Assembly (NCBI GenBank): GCA_013391845.1
Contig: CP058414.1
Location: forward strand, 372,001-436,000
DNA length: 64,000 nucleotides
From: Pseudoalteromonas shioyasakiensis
GTDB lineage: Bacteria > Pseudomonadota > Gammaproteobacteria > Enterobacterales > Alteromonadaceae
Reading direction: 5' to 3'
The translations under genes and the position numbers were made by a program. Below, in pieces: positions 17,808 to 27,194 of this stretch (position 1 is the stretch's first letter; every line of letters begins with the position of its first letter). Under the pieces are notes generated by a model, which searched no databases, was not told the DNA's origin, and saw only the letters and a program-made list of their open reading frames with translations.

Positions 17808-20800
17808 GTCAGTCGCTTAATCATGCGTTTTAAAGCGGGCGCTTTCAGAGGCTTATAAAGCAATGGATAGCCCGCATCGAGCACTAACTCGCGTATTCCT
17901 TCGTCATGATTCGCGGTATTAACGATGGCAGGTAAGCGTGTTAGTGCAGCTTGCTCAATCACTTCAAGGCCCGTTACCCCATCATCAAGCTGATAATCAA
18001 TAATCAACAATTGCGGCAGGGCTTGGCTTGCCTTTAACTGCTCAAGCTCCGCTAAGTTAGTGGCCGTTGATATTTCGCAGCCCCAATTTTCGAGTAACTG
18101 CTTTAATGCCTCTAATACGTTTCGGTCGTTATCAAGCAGCCAAATGCGCAATTGCCCCAGCTCTGTTTCTTGTGATGCCTCTGCCCCTTTCGCTTGCGCT
18201 GGCGCAGCGCTCACTTTACAAGGCAGAGTGAGGGTAAATTGCGTGCCTTTACCAAGCTCAGATCCCATCACTAAGGGGATCTTAAGTAAGTCACATATAC
18301 GTTTAGTGATTGCCAACCCTAAGCCTAAACCCTCGGCGCTTGGTTTTGCGCCAAGCTGTTTAAACTCTTGGAAAATAGTTTGTTGATCGCTCGATGCAAT
18401 ACCAATTCCTGTGTCTTCAACAATAAAGGATACATGGTCGTCGTCGTACTGCATTTTTAAGCGCACTTCACCTTGCTCAGTATAACGAATCGCATTACTC
18501 AAAAGGTTACGCAGCACTCGTCGCAGCAGCGCTTTGTCGGTATGCAAGCGCACATCGCAGGTTTCAATAATAAACTTTAAGCCTTTTTCGCGGGCAAGGG
18601 CTTCGTAGTCATTACGCAGCGGCTCAACCAACGAGCTGGCAGCAAACTCACTCATTTGTACTTTAAACGAGCCTGAATCGAGCTTGGTTAACTCTAAAAT
18701 ACTCGATAACAACTCTTCGGCACTGCCCAGTGAATTCTTAATATTCATCGCTAGCTCTTTAAGTTCAGTATCTTGGGCTTTTTCATTCATTAAAGAACAA
18801 AACAAGCTCGCAGCATTGAAAGGTTGTAGTAAATCATGGCTGGCAGCGGCAAAAAAGCGCGTTTTACTGACCGTTGCTTGCTCCGCCACTTGCTTTGCCA
18901 TCGACAACTCTTGGTTTGCTTGGGTCAGAGCTAAGGTGCGTGCCGCTACTTTTTCTTCAAGGCTAACATTTGCTTCGGTTAACGCTTTTTGTTGTTTTAC
19001 GAACTCGGTGATGTCGGTATAGGTTGTTACAAAGCCGCCACCAGGCAGTGGGTTACCTTGCATTTCAAACACACGCCCATCATTGTGCGAGCGCTGATAT
19101 TTATAAGCACTACCTTGGCGTAAATAAGCTAAGCGTTTTTCGACTTCGCTGGTCATGCTCTCACCGCTAAATAAGCCGCGCTCGGCATTAAATCGAATAA
19201 TATCAGCTACTGGGCGGCCAATGTATAAAGCATCGTCAGGATAAGCGAACATGCTTTTATAACCCTGGTTCCAAGCAACAAGACGCAGCTCACTATCAAC
19301 CACACTAATCCCTTGTTGAATATTTTCGATTGTTGACTGCAATAAATCACGATTAAACTTAAGTACTTGGCTCGCTTCATCAACAAATTCAGCAACCTGC
19401 TCTAAAGGCTGACGCTGCTCATTTTTAGCCACATCTAAAATAAGCCGTGCTGATGCTCCCCCAATCACCGCTGACATCTCGCGCTCAACTAATAGCTCTA
19501 ACTCAACATTGGCAGGACGCTTCCACTTACTTTTATCATCCGGAAAGTAATGATTTACCAAAGACTGTGCAGCTTCTTTTTCGGCAAATCGCTGCATTAG
19601 CGCGCCTAAGTCATGGTAACTCAAAGGCTGTAGATGATTACTCACTCGAGAATCACTAAGCTGAGAAACAAACTTATTGCTCTGCAAACGCTCAGCCAAA
19701 GTTGCACGACTAAATAACGGCACTAGGAAATACACTAAACAGTTCGCACCTAACGATAACAGTAGCGCCTGGCTGATGCTTTCCATACCTAAAGAGAATA
19801 AATCAGTAGGTGCTAACCAGCTTATTCCCCAAGGTCCATTCTCAAGCCATAAGCTATCGCTACCTAAACCTCCAGCGATATTCGGCAGTAAAAGTGTGTA
19901 ACCCCAAATAATAAAGCCGCTCAAAATCCCCAGTTGCGCACCACGACACGATGCTTGTCGCCACCATAAGCCAATGATCATGGCCGGTGAAAATTGCGCG
20001 ACTAAGGTAAACGACATCAAACCCACATTTGCAAGGGTTGTGCTTTCACCCAGCACTCGGTGAGTAAAATAACTAAGCAATAAAATCAATACGATAACGA
20101 TTTTACGCGCATGTAATAGGTTGTTTTTATCAAGCCCGCGGCTACTCGATGTAAGTTGAGAGCGGCGTAAAATAAACTGGTTAATAAAGTCATTGGTGAT
20201 CATCACTGAAAGCACAATTGATGACACTATCACCATACTGGTTGCCGCTGAAAAGCCACCTAAAAAGGCTAATAACGCCACAAAGGCATCATCAGCTGCC
20301 ATAGGTAAAGCTAATACAAAGGTGTCGTAACCGACTTCTTGGCCTTGAAAGTAAATTAATCCGGCGTATGCAATCGGTAGAATAAACAGATTAATGAGTA
20401 ATAGATAAATCGGAAATAGCCAACGTGCCGAGGCCAGTTCTTTATCGTTATTTTTTTCGATAAAGCTCATGTGGAATTGTCTTGGCAAACATAAGGTCGC
20501 CAAAATACCGAGTAAAGTATGGGCAACATACACATAGGTTGGACTTTGCGTGGCAGCCACTTGCTGATCAATATTTAGATCTCGGGCTTTTTCAAACAGT
20601 GCTACAGGACTGTCGAACAAAGCAAAACAAACATACAAACCCACCGCTAAAAACGCCAATAACTTAACCACTGACTCAAAAGCAATACTGGCTATCAGGC
20701 CTGGGTTATGCTCACTGGGTTTTAAGCGCCGAGCACCGAACAAAATAGCAAAAAGTGCCAACACGATGGTGATATAAAAAGTACTATCGGCCCACACTTC

Positions 20801-21253
20801 GTGGCTTTGCATCATTGAGCGGTTAGTTAGTAAATTAATACTTTGTGCAGTTGCACTTAGCTGTAAAGAGATATAGGGCACAATCGCAATCACTGAAATA
20901 AGTGAAATTAGCCCAGATAAGCTAGACGACTGACCATATCGCGTAGCGATAAAATCAGCCATCGAGGTTATTTTTTGTTGCCTACAAATATGCGCTATAC
21001 GGCAATACACTTGCCAACCAAAAATAAATAGCAAAATGGTGCCGGCATAGGTCGGTGCCAACCACCAGCCGTTATACGCAGCTTGTGCGGTAGTACCAAA
21101 AAACGCCCATGAAGTGCAATACACCCCAAGAGACAAACCATAGGTTAACCCTTTGAAGGGTAATACTTTTCTTTTATCAGCCCACCCAGCAACCGCAAAT
21201 AAAATTGCCAGATACACAATTGCAAGAAGGCTTATTGACCAAATTGAGAACAT
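17804..21253 (-). CDS. CbrA-like hybrid sensor kinase with sodium/solute symporter domain
   Basis: The product has 1149 residues. The N-terminal half (about 1-500) is an SSS-family symporter domain with about thirteen membrane helices. A linker with a PAS domain (about 645-755, STIENIQQGISVVDSELRLV) and a coiled coil follow. The kinase core has His806 in FFAAASHDLLQPFN, the ATPase boxes LLRNLLSNAIRYTEQG, VEDTGIGI and GLGLGLAI, and a C-terminal receiver with Asp1086 in LIIDYQLDDG. Relatives such as CbrA of Pseudomonas couple amino-acid or carboxylate sensing and transport to gene control. No partner regulator lies next to it. The stop overlaps the convergent gene at 17807. Confidence 0.9.
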   Translation of the reverse strand: MFSIWSISLLAIVYLAILFAVAGWADKRKVLPFKGLTYGLSLGVYCTSWAFFGTTAQAAYNGWWLAPTYAGTILLFIFGWQVYCRIAHICRQQKITSMADFIATRYGQSSSLSGLISLISVIAIVPYISLQLSATAQSINLLTNRSMMQSHEVWADSTFYITIVLALFAILFGARRLKPSEHNPGLIASIAFESVVKLLAFLAVGLYVCFALFDSPVALFEKARDLNIDQQVAATQSPTYVYVAHTLLGILATLCLPRQFHMSFIEKNNDKELASARWLFPIYLLLINLFILPIAYAGLIYFQGQEVGYDTFVLALPMAADDAFVALLAFLGGFSAATSMVIVSSIVLSVMITNDFINQFILRRSQLTSSSRGLDKNNLLHARKIVIVLILLLSYFTHRVLGESTTLANVGLMSFTLVAQFSPAMIIGLWWRQASCRGAQLGILSGFIIWGYTLLLPNIAGGLGSDSLWLENGPWGISWLAPTDLFSLGMESISQALLLSLGANCLVYFLVPLFSRATLAERLQSNKFVSQLSDSRVSNHLQPLSYHDLGALMQRFAEKEAAQSLVNHYFPDDKSKWKRPANVELELLVEREMSAVIGGASARLILDVAKNEQRQPLEQVAEFVDEASQVLKFNRDLLQSTIENIQQGISVVDSELRLVAWNQGYKSMFAYPDDALYIGRPVADIIRFNAERGLFSGESMTSEVEKRLAYLRQGSAYKYQRSHNDGRVFEMQGNPLPGGGFVTTYTDITEFVKQQKALTEANVSLEEKVAARTLALTQANQELSMAKQVAEQATVSKTRFFAAASHDLLQPFNAASLFCSLMNEKAQDTELKELAMNIKNSLGSAEELLSSILELTKLDSGSFKVQMSEFAASSLVEPLRNDYEALAREKGLKFIIETCDVRLHTDKALLRRVLRNLLSNAIRYTEQGEVRLKMQYDDDHVSFIVEDTGIGIASSDQQTIFQEFKQLGAKPSAEGLGLGLAITKRICDLLKIPLVMGSELGKGTQFTLTLPCKVSAAPAQAKGAEASQETELGQLRIWLLDNDRNVLEALKQLLENWGCEISTATNLAELEQLKASQALPQLLIIDYQLDDGVTGLEVIEQAALTRLPAIVNTANHDEGIRELVLDAGYPLLYKPLKAPALKRMIKRLT

Positions 21254-21368
21254 CGTATGTGATTATTTTAATTGTTATAGCCCCCAGCATAGTTTTTATT
21301 GCTAGTAATTTACAGCCTAACTTTAGTGCTAATGCACTGTATTACAGAAGGTTAAAAAACAGACACAA

Positions 21369-21387
21369 AGAAATGAGAATTATTTTC
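21369..21387 (+). promoter_or_regulatory. Weak Fur-box-like site upstream of the small RNA promoter
   Basis: Thirteen of 19 positions agree with the Fur consensus GATAATGATAATCATTATC. It lies just upstream of the -35 element at 21397. A second, better site overlaps the -10. Either may also affect the divergent kinase gene starting at 21253. Confidence 0.4.
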
Positions 21388-21396
21388 AATTGGGTA

Positions 21397-21425
21397 TTGA
21401 CAGATATTCAAATCTAATTGATAAT
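21397..21425 (+). promoter_or_regulatory. Strong sigma-70 promoter for the RyhB-like RNA
   Basis: TTGACA at 21397-21402 and GATAAT at 21420-21425 are separated by 17 bases, which is close to the ideal promoter. Transcription should start at about 21432. No credible protein gene lies downstream before the terminator at 21619-21644. Confidence 0.75.
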
Positions 21426-21432
21426 CAATATC
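21414..21432 (+). promoter_or_regulatory. Fur-box-like operator overlapping the -10 of the RyhB-like RNA
   Basis: CTAATTGATAATCAATATC agrees with the Fur consensus at 14 of 19 positions and covers the -10 element and the start site. Iron-loaded Fur bound here would block transcription. Confidence 0.6.
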
Positions 21433-21644
21433 AACAAGACAACGAAGTACTTGTTCGGAATAAACTGATTTGTTTCTCGACCCTGAAACACGTGTGGCCC
21501 ACGATAAAGCTAAGATCGCCTGTTGCTAATCGCAACGCCCCTTGATGTTGGCAACAGGTGGTCGCCCTACTATTTTACTTGCTACATTGCTCATATCGGT
21601 GACGGTAGATATGAAACTAAAAAAGCCCTTATAGGGCTTTTTTT
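21432..21644 (+). ncRNA. Candidate Fur-repressed small RNA of the RyhB type
   Basis: A consensus-like promoter overlapped by a Fur-box-like site is followed by about 210 bases without a believable ORF, ending in a strong intrinsic terminator with seven T. The segment ACATTGCTCA at 21584-21593, followed by TAT, matches the conserved seed region of Escherichia coli RyhB (ACATTGCTCACAT). The length agrees with Vibrio RyhB, which is over 200 nucleotides and longer than the 90-nucleotide enterobacterial form. Internally, CCTGTTGC (21519-21526) can pair with GCAACAGG (21551-21558). RyhB acts with Hfq to repress iron-using proteins under iron limitation. The identity is inferred from a ten-base match plus context, so it remains a candidate. 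Confidence 0.65.
21619..21644. terminator. Bidirectional terminator between the small RNA and ylqF
   Basis: AAAAAAGCCCT, TAT, AGGGCTTTTTTT. The stem has A and T tracts on both sides, so it can end the plus-strand RNA and the minus-strand ylqF message. Confidence 0.88.
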
Positions 21645-21669
21645 ATGTCTAAAACAAAAGGACGAGTTA

Positions 21670-22623
21670 TTAACGGCGGTTTTTACGCGCACGCGCTCGG
21701 CGTTGCTTTTTTTCTTCTTCTTTAGCTGCTTTTTTAGCCTCAGCAGCAGCGCGAAGCTGAGCAACCATTTGCTCTTCTTCTTCTCGCATAGCCGGGGTTT
21801 CCATGGTAATACGGCCAATAATGCCATCGCGTAATTCATTAATAAGAATTTCAGACATTTTGTAAGTATCGATTTGATTACCACCGCGGATACAGCCACG
21901 CTTTTTACCTGCCATTTCAACAAACTCCCAGTCAGACTCTGGTAGCTCATCAATTTTATAACGGCTTTTTAAAAGCTCTGGGTATGCATGCAATAAATAT
22001 TCAGCGGTGTAACTTGCCACTTCTTCATAATCGATAGCGGTATCACGAATTGCACCGGTTGCACCTAAACGATAACCAGAGTTTTCGTTCTCTACTTTAG
22101 GCCATAACATACCCGGCGTGTCGTAAAGCATAATACCATCGTCAAGCTTAATACGTTGCTGCGCTTTTGTTACCGCAGGCTCATTGCCTGTTTTTGCCAC
22201 AATACGGCCAGCTAAAGTATTAATAAGTGTTGATTTACCAACATTTGGAATACCCATGATCATGGCTTTAATTTGTTTATCGGCACCCACTTTATGAGGC
22301 ACTAATTTTTTACAAAGCTCATTAATACGGTGCACTTCACCTGCTTTATCATTACCAAAATCAATCGCTTTCACACCACTTTGCTGCTCAAAGTAGTCTT
22401 TCCAAGCTTGCGTTAACTTAGGATCAGCCAAGTCCGCCTTATTCATGATTTTGATCACCGGCTTATCGCCACGCAGCGCAGTAACCATTGGGTTTTCACT
22501 ACTATAAGGAATACGGGCATCAAGTACCTCAATGATCACATCCATCTGTGGCATGATTTCTTTAATTTCGTTGCGGGCTTTGTTCATGTGACCCGGGAAC
22601 CACTGTATTCCTGCTCTACTCAT
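21670..22623 (-). CDS. ylqF: Ribosome biogenesis GTPase YlqF/RbgA
   Basis: The product has 317 residues. It has the circularly permuted GTPase order typical of this family. The G4 motif NKAD (61-64) comes before G1 GIPNVGKS (124-131) and G3 DTPG (168-171). The N-terminus IQWFPGHMNKARNEI is diagnostic. A basic, alanine/glutamate-rich tail (EEEKKQRRARARKNRR) likely contacts RNA. The protein assists late assembly of the large ribosomal subunit. It appears to be transcribed alone and ends at the shared terminator 21619-21644. Confidence 0.95.
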   Translation of the reverse strand: MSRAGIQWFPGHMNKARNEIKEIMPQMDVIIEVLDARIPYSSENPMVTALRGDKPVIKIMNKADLADPKLTQAWKDYFEQQSGVKAIDFGNDKAGEVHRINELCKKLVPHKVGADKQIKAMIMGIPNVGKSTLINTLAGRIVAKTGNEPAVTKAQQRIKLDDGIMLYDTPGMLWPKVENENSGYRLGATGAIRDTAIDYEEVASYTAEYLLHAYPELLKSRYKIDELPESDWEFVEMAGKKRGCIRGGNQIDTYKMSEILINELRDGIIGRITMETPAMREEEEQMVAQLRAAAEAKKAAKEEEKKQRRARARKNRR

Positions 22624-22731
22624 TAGATTATTAAGCTCTTTATTTTAAAGGCTAACGCCATGGGGATTTTGCTGATAGGTATAGTTTACTACATCAAGCA
22701 GGATTGTTTAAAAATAAAATCACGCCTTCCA

Positions 22732-23958
22732 TCACCACGAAAGACGAGCGACTACATGCGCTGTATCTGCATGCAGTGAGAATGACCAACCATTGCGCTC
22801 ACATAAGCGTTGCACAATACCTAAACCTAAGCCATAGCCGTGAGAAGCTGTTTCAGTCGCCGTATGCTGGGCATCACCGCCACTGAACTGATTGGTGATT
22901 AATAATTCATGCTCTTTAATCAAAATTGCAATCGGTACTTGTCCTGCAAGGGTATGCTCAAACGCATTTCGCACCAGGTTATTAACCGCAATAGAAAATG
23001 CCTGTGCATGCCCATAAATTATGGGGTTGGCAAGCTCATCAAGTTCAACACCAACGAGTTTACCGTTTAACAAATAGCGTTGCTGCTCTACTGCTTTTCT
23101 TACCAGTGGCATTACTAAAAACTGCTCATCATACAAGCCATCATCAGTTTCACGGGCAAGACACAAAAACATTTCGATCATTTTATTCATGTCGTATGTT
23201 GCCCGCCTTACACGATCTATCACCTTCATATCGGCAGGAGTCAATTGGCTTTGTTCTAAAAGCTCTAGGGCGCCGGTAATGACTGTCACTGGCGTGCGCA
23301 ATTCATGGCTTGCTGAGTCTGTAAAATAGCGTTCTCTTGCGATGAATGCACTAACTCGCTCAAAAGCCTGCTCTATTGTACTTGCGAGCATGCCAACTTC
23401 ATCATTTGTATATCGGTTAGCATCTATACGCTTGTAATCTTCGTTTGATAATTGCTCAGGATCAATGTCGGCCACAGCTTTAGCAAGTTGAGTTACGGGA
23501 GCCAAAGCTCGACGCATCACAACAATTCCAAGCCCAAAGCCTAGTAACCCCAATGTTCCTACAAGGCTGCTAATAATGAATAATAACCACCAATCCTCTG
23601 ACGAAGAAGCCTCAATCTGCGCGACATCAAACACTACAAACCCATGTGACTGCTCATTACCTGTATCAATAACGGCAACATGTAATTCTTCGCTATCAAA
23701 TTCATACAACCCAACTGCTGGATTTGTTTGCGCCCACGTTTGAAGTGATTGAGGTAAGTTATCTACTTTATCGTACGCCTTAAGATTTGTAGTAATGGCA
23801 GGGTAGTTATCTGATGCAACTTGCAATTGCTGGGTTAGCACTCGATCTTCACTCAATCTTATTGCAGCAAAGAAAGCAAAACCCCATGCAATACTCAGCA
23901 CAGCCACACACATTGCAAATGCGATAGCGACACGTTTGTGCAAACTATGCCGATACAT
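22732..23958 (-). CDS. Sensor histidine kinase of the OmpR-type two-component pair
   Basis: The product has 408 residues. A first membrane helix (about 12-33), a periplasmic sensor of about 90 residues, and a second helix (about 124-148) lead into a HAMP region. The dimerisation helix has His218 in SASHELRTPVTVITG. The ATPase domain is short: NNLVRNAFEHT forms the N-box and GYGLGLGIVQRL the G2 box, while the G1 region ITNQFSGGDAQ is unusual and lacks the normal DxGxG. This is seen in several kinases of the QseC-related group. Its ATG shares one base with the regulator stop (TAATG). It is third in an operon after a TonB receptor and the regulator. Confidence 0.9.
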   Translation of the reverse strand: MYRHSLHKRVAIAFAMCVAVLSIAWGFAFFAAIRLSEDRVLTQQLQVASDNYPAITTNLKAYDKVDNLPQSLQTWAQTNPAVGLYEFDSEELHVAVIDTGNEQSHGFVVFDVAQIEASSSEDWWLLFIISSLVGTLGLLGFGLGIVVMRRALAPVTQLAKAVADIDPEQLSNEDYKRIDANRYTNDEVGMLASTIEQAFERVSAFIARERYFTDSASHELRTPVTVITGALELLEQSQLTPADMKVIDRVRRATYDMNKMIEMFLCLARETDDGLYDEQFLVMPLVRKAVEQQRYLLNGKLVGVELDELANPIIYGHAQAFSIAVNNLVRNAFEHTLAGQVPIAILIKEHELLITNQFSGGDAQHTATETASHGYGLGLGIVQRLCERNGWSFSLHADTAHVVARLSW

Positions 23959-24662
23959 TATTGGAAGTCCTTTGCAATTCGATAGCCGATACGGTGCACA
24001 GTATGAATCAATGGCGTATCAAATGGTTTATCAATTGCCTGTCTTAACTTGTACATGTGCGAACGAAGCGCATCACCATCAGGAGGCTCATCTGCCCATA
24101 ATAAAGTTTCGAGACTATCGCGTGTAACAACAGAAGGAGATACCTCCATTAACCGCTGCAATAACTTCATACTTGCAGGATTAAGCTCAATAAGCTGGCC
24201 AGCACGATATACTTGCAAGGTGGACTTATTCATCGTTAGATCAGACACAGTCAATACTTTGTTGGTATTGCCGTGACTCCGCTTATAAAGAGCTTGCAGG
24301 CGCACATGTAACTCTTGCAATGCGAATGGCTTTACCAAATAATCGTCGGCTCCTACTGCAAATCCTCTCAGTTTATCATCAAGCGTGTCTCTCGCAGTGA
24401 GCATAAGTACAGGTGTTTCAACGTCAGCTTCAGCTCGCAACTTTTGACAAAAGTGTAAGCCATCCATCCCTGGAAGCATTAGGTCTAAAACAATGACATC
24501 AAACTTGTTGTTCATCGCTAGTTGCATTGCACTTATACCGTCATAAGCAAAGTCCAAGAGATAACTGTGCCTTTCTAGATACGCAGCAATATTCGCACTA
24601 ATGTCACGGTTATCTTCAACAATCAAAGCTCTGATCGGCTCAGTATTCAAAGCATCTAGCAT
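23958..24662 (-). CDS. OmpR/PhoB-family response regulator
   Basis: The product has 234 residues. The receiver domain has phospho-acceptor Asp60 in VIVLDLMLPG, acidic residues ED16-17 and Lys110 in YLVKPFALQ. The C-terminal winged helix (about 135-232) ends with the typical HTVHRIGYRIAKDF. The ATG has a good AAGGA ribosome site overlapping the end of the upstream TonB receptor gene, nine bases away, so the three genes form one transcription unit. It probably regulates the receptor operon in response to the kinase. Confidence 0.93.
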   Translation of the reverse strand: MLDALNTEPIRALIVEDNRDISANIAAYLERHSYLLDFAYDGISAMQLAMNNKFDVIVLDLMLPGMDGLHFCQKLRAEADVETPVLMLTARDTLDDKLRGFAVGADDYLVKPFALQELHVRLQALYKRSHGNTNKVLTVSDLTMNKSTLQVYRAGQLIELNPASMKLLQRLMEVSPSVVTRDSLETLLWADEPPDGDALRSHMYKLRQAIDKPFDTPLIHTVHRIGYRIAKDFQ

Positions 24663-24671
24663 TTTTATTCC

Positions 24672-27056
24672 TTACCAAGCGTAATCAAATCGCAACCCGA
24701 TCAGCGGTTCAGCTTCGCTATCGTCAACGACTTCAATTCCTCGGCGGTAATCAAACTCAGTGTCATCAGCTGATGAAGCTGCCGTGACATTTATAACATC
24801 AAGAAAGGCGGTAACATCAATAGGACCAAAGGCACGTCGGTAATCTACACGAACATTCAATGAGCCTGATCCTTCTTTGCGGCCAACATTACGCTCTATA
24901 ATTTCCTTAGAGTAACGTAAAGGCTGTCCTGGCCCCAAAACATCTTCATGTACAATAAATATGTCATCTGGTCTGCCAGAAAGGTATTTATATCGTCCAG
25001 CAAGCTTCCAACGGTCACTTATCTCCCATGTCAGCCCTAACGTGGCAACATGTTCACGACTAAATTCAGCAGCTACGTCACCAAAACCATCCTTTCGGTC
25101 TACGACCGCATCATTGTAAGAATAGGTTGCACTGGCGTAAAGACCTTCGAAAATAGTAGCATTAAGCACAAAATCAGCACCATATGAAGTACCATCACCA
25201 TCATTTGCATAAGTTCCACTGGTACGGTCTAGGTCAACCACTAAGTTGCTAAGCTGCTGATAATAAACTTCCGTTAGTAATGACCAGTTGGCATTAGGGA
25301 AATATTTAAAGCCAACACTCGTATGGGTTATTTTTTCAGTTTTAAGATTATTAGTCTCGTTAGCCGCGAGTTCTAAATATCGCGGTGACTGATGAAATAA
25401 CCCCGCCGTTGCAAAATACCTTATCTTTTGACTTGGCATCCAGTTAATGCTGAATCGAGGTGATATAAAACTTTCATCAGCAAACCCATCTCGTTCAAAT
25501 CGTAAACCTGTACCAAAATCCCAATCACCCATTTCAAAAATTTGTTCTATATAGCCTGCATAGTTTACTTCTTTCAAAGACGTGACTGAATTAAGGCTTT
25601 CAGGTGTTAGTACAATAAACTTTTGCTGTGAGTCAGGTCTATAATCGTCACTATCATAAACAAACCGATTCCATTCACCATCTAAAAATGTGCTGTAATC
25701 TAGTTCAATTTGCGTAATTCGGGCACCGACGCTCAACATCCCTAATTGATTTTCTACCTCAAAATCACTTCTCCAACCAATTTCTGTTTCACCTTCAGAT
25801 ATAGTAATAATGTCTTCTCGACTAGGGTATTCAGAAGCTGGCGTTCCCTCGGGCACAAGATCTGGATAAGCCTCACCTTCAGAGCTCAATTTATCACTTT
25901 TTCGGTAGTAAACTTTATTAGTCAAAACAGCGGTTTCACCAAGCAACGTGGTCAATGTTAAACCATACAGGTCACTATCTTGCTCGGCATTTTGCAATGC
26001 AGTATCTTCAAAATTAGGTGATTCAGAAACATGCTCAACGCCACGAGTATATTTCTCATGCGTATCCATGAGTAACACTTCAAAAGTGTTATTTTGATTA
26101 ATGGGTATCACTGATTTAAAAATAATATCCCTTAAAACAGGTTCACCAATATCTAGCTCTTCGATAGTTTCAAACAAGGCACCAAAATCTAGCCGCCTTG
26201 CAGAAAAAAGCATAGTTGCTTCATCAGTGATATTTATAGGGCCGTCATAACCAACTTCATAACCAGCAAGGTCGTAGCGAAAACTTGCAGATGGGCTAGG
26301 GTTACCATCGGCCACTTCTAGCTTCAGCAAAGATCCTGCACGACCACCATAAGCTGCTTGCCACCCGCCGGGGGAAAATTCTGCTCCATTTATTACATTT
26401 GGGGCAAATATAGAAAAGCGACCACCGCCTCCTATATCTTCCTCTTCACCTAACGTCGCATCAAAGTGAATAGCTTTATCAAAAGGAAAATCATCAACAA
26501 AGAGTAAATTATCTCTTGGGCCTCGACCACGCACACTAAAACTTGCAAATTCACTGTCAGATGCGACACCTGGCAATCCATCTAGAGAAAGTAGTGGATC
26601 TGCACCTCCTCCCACGGCACTTCGCAGAGATTCTCTGTCGAGATAGGTGCTAGAACCTGAAGTAAATGTATCAGCTTGTTGGGCTCTTACTTCAACTACC
26701 TCTATGGCTTGTTCTCTAAGGTCAAATTCAACCTTCGTATTTTTTCGTGTTACAACGCGAATACTTGGTTCGTATAAAGCCGCAAAACCACTTTTTGTAA
26801 TCTTTATTGAGTAAAGGCCCGGATCGAGTTGTTCAACAACAATACGCCCTTGTAGATCAGTTTGTAAGGTTTGTATTGCAGAGGTTTCTCGTTTCTTAAG
26901 TATGACTTGTGCGTTTGGAAGTGGTCGATCTGTAGTCTGATTTTTGACAATAACCGTTATTGCCCCCGGCTCTTCTACTGCGTAAGAGTAAAATGCCAAA
27001 CTACTCAACAATAGCCATGCAAGTGACCAGAGTATCTGTCTAAATTGTTCTCTCAT
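24672..27056 (-). CDS. TonB-dependent receptor with carboxypeptidase-like regulatory domain
   Basis: I start the gene at the ATG at 27056 (MREQFRQILW), which is preceded by GAGGG and followed by a clear signal peptide ending near YSYAVEE; an upstream extension to 27107 adds 17 charged residues without a role. The product is 794 residues. After the signal comes a beta-sandwich CarboxypepD_reg-like domain (about 32-110, LPNAQVILKKRET) and then the plug (LREQAIEVVEVRAQQADTF onward, RGRGPRDNLLFVDDFP). A long barrel ends in GLRFDYAW. Receptors with this extra N-terminal domain are common for peptides and polysaccharides. It is co-transcribed with an OmpR-type two-component system, an uncommon linkage for a TonB receptor. 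Confidence 0.9.
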   Translation of the reverse strand: MREQFRQILWSLAWLLLSSLAFYSYAVEEPGAITVIVKNQTTDRPLPNAQVILKKRETSAIQTLQTDLQGRIVVEQLDPGLYSIKITKSGFAALYEPSIRVVTRKNTKVEFDLREQAIEVVEVRAQQADTFTSGSSTYLDRESLRSAVGGGADPLLSLDGLPGVASDSEFASFSVRGRGPRDNLLFVDDFPFDKAIHFDATLGEEEDIGGGGRFSIFAPNVINGAEFSPGGWQAAYGGRAGSLLKLEVADGNPSPSASFRYDLAGYEVGYDGPINITDEATMLFSARRLDFGALFETIEELDIGEPVLRDIIFKSVIPINQNNTFEVLLMDTHEKYTRGVEHVSESPNFEDTALQNAEQDSDLYGLTLTTLLGETAVLTNKVYYRKSDKLSSEGEAYPDLVPEGTPASEYPSREDIITISEGETEIGWRSDFEVENQLGMLSVGARITQIELDYSTFLDGEWNRFVYDSDDYRPDSQQKFIVLTPESLNSVTSLKEVNYAGYIEQIFEMGDWDFGTGLRFERDGFADESFISPRFSINWMPSQKIRYFATAGLFHQSPRYLELAANETNNLKTEKITHTSVGFKYFPNANWSLLTEVYYQQLSNLVVDLDRTSGTYANDGDGTSYGADFVLNATIFEGLYASATYSYNDAVVDRKDGFGDVAAEFSREHVATLGLTWEISDRWKLAGRYKYLSGRPDDIFIVHEDVLGPGQPLRYSKEIIERNVGRKEGSGSLNVRVDYRRAFGPIDVTAFLDVINVTAASSADDTEFDYRRGIEVVDDSEAEPLIGLRFDYAW

Positions 27057-27178
27057 AATTGCGTCCCTCTTGGCATCAACCATGATCTTGATTTCAATAA
27101 CTTGCACATACTTTCATCCTCCCAAATAGCCCTAATTATTGAATTCGAGTTAATCAACTTTAGACGTTAGCAAAGTAA

Positions 27179-27194
27179 ATGTGACTAAAATGTC
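27179..27194. repeat. Small inverted repeat upstream of the TonB receptor operon
   Basis: GTGAC and GTCAC flank TAAAAT in the divergent region between the TonB receptor operon and yaeQ. It might be an operator. Otherwise the 272-base region 27057-27328 shows only a likely -10 (TATAAT at 27296-27301) for yaeQ. Confidence 0.3.

Noticed and set aside
18060-20667. Several plus-strand frames of 60-110 residues
   Set aside because: They are antisense to the CbrA-like kinase gene, lack ribosome sites and have no domain features.
21523-21834. A 103-residue plus-strand frame starting at TTG
   Set aside because: It has no ribosome site, runs through the terminator at 21619-21644 and lies antisense to ylqF. 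Its sequence is low-complexity.
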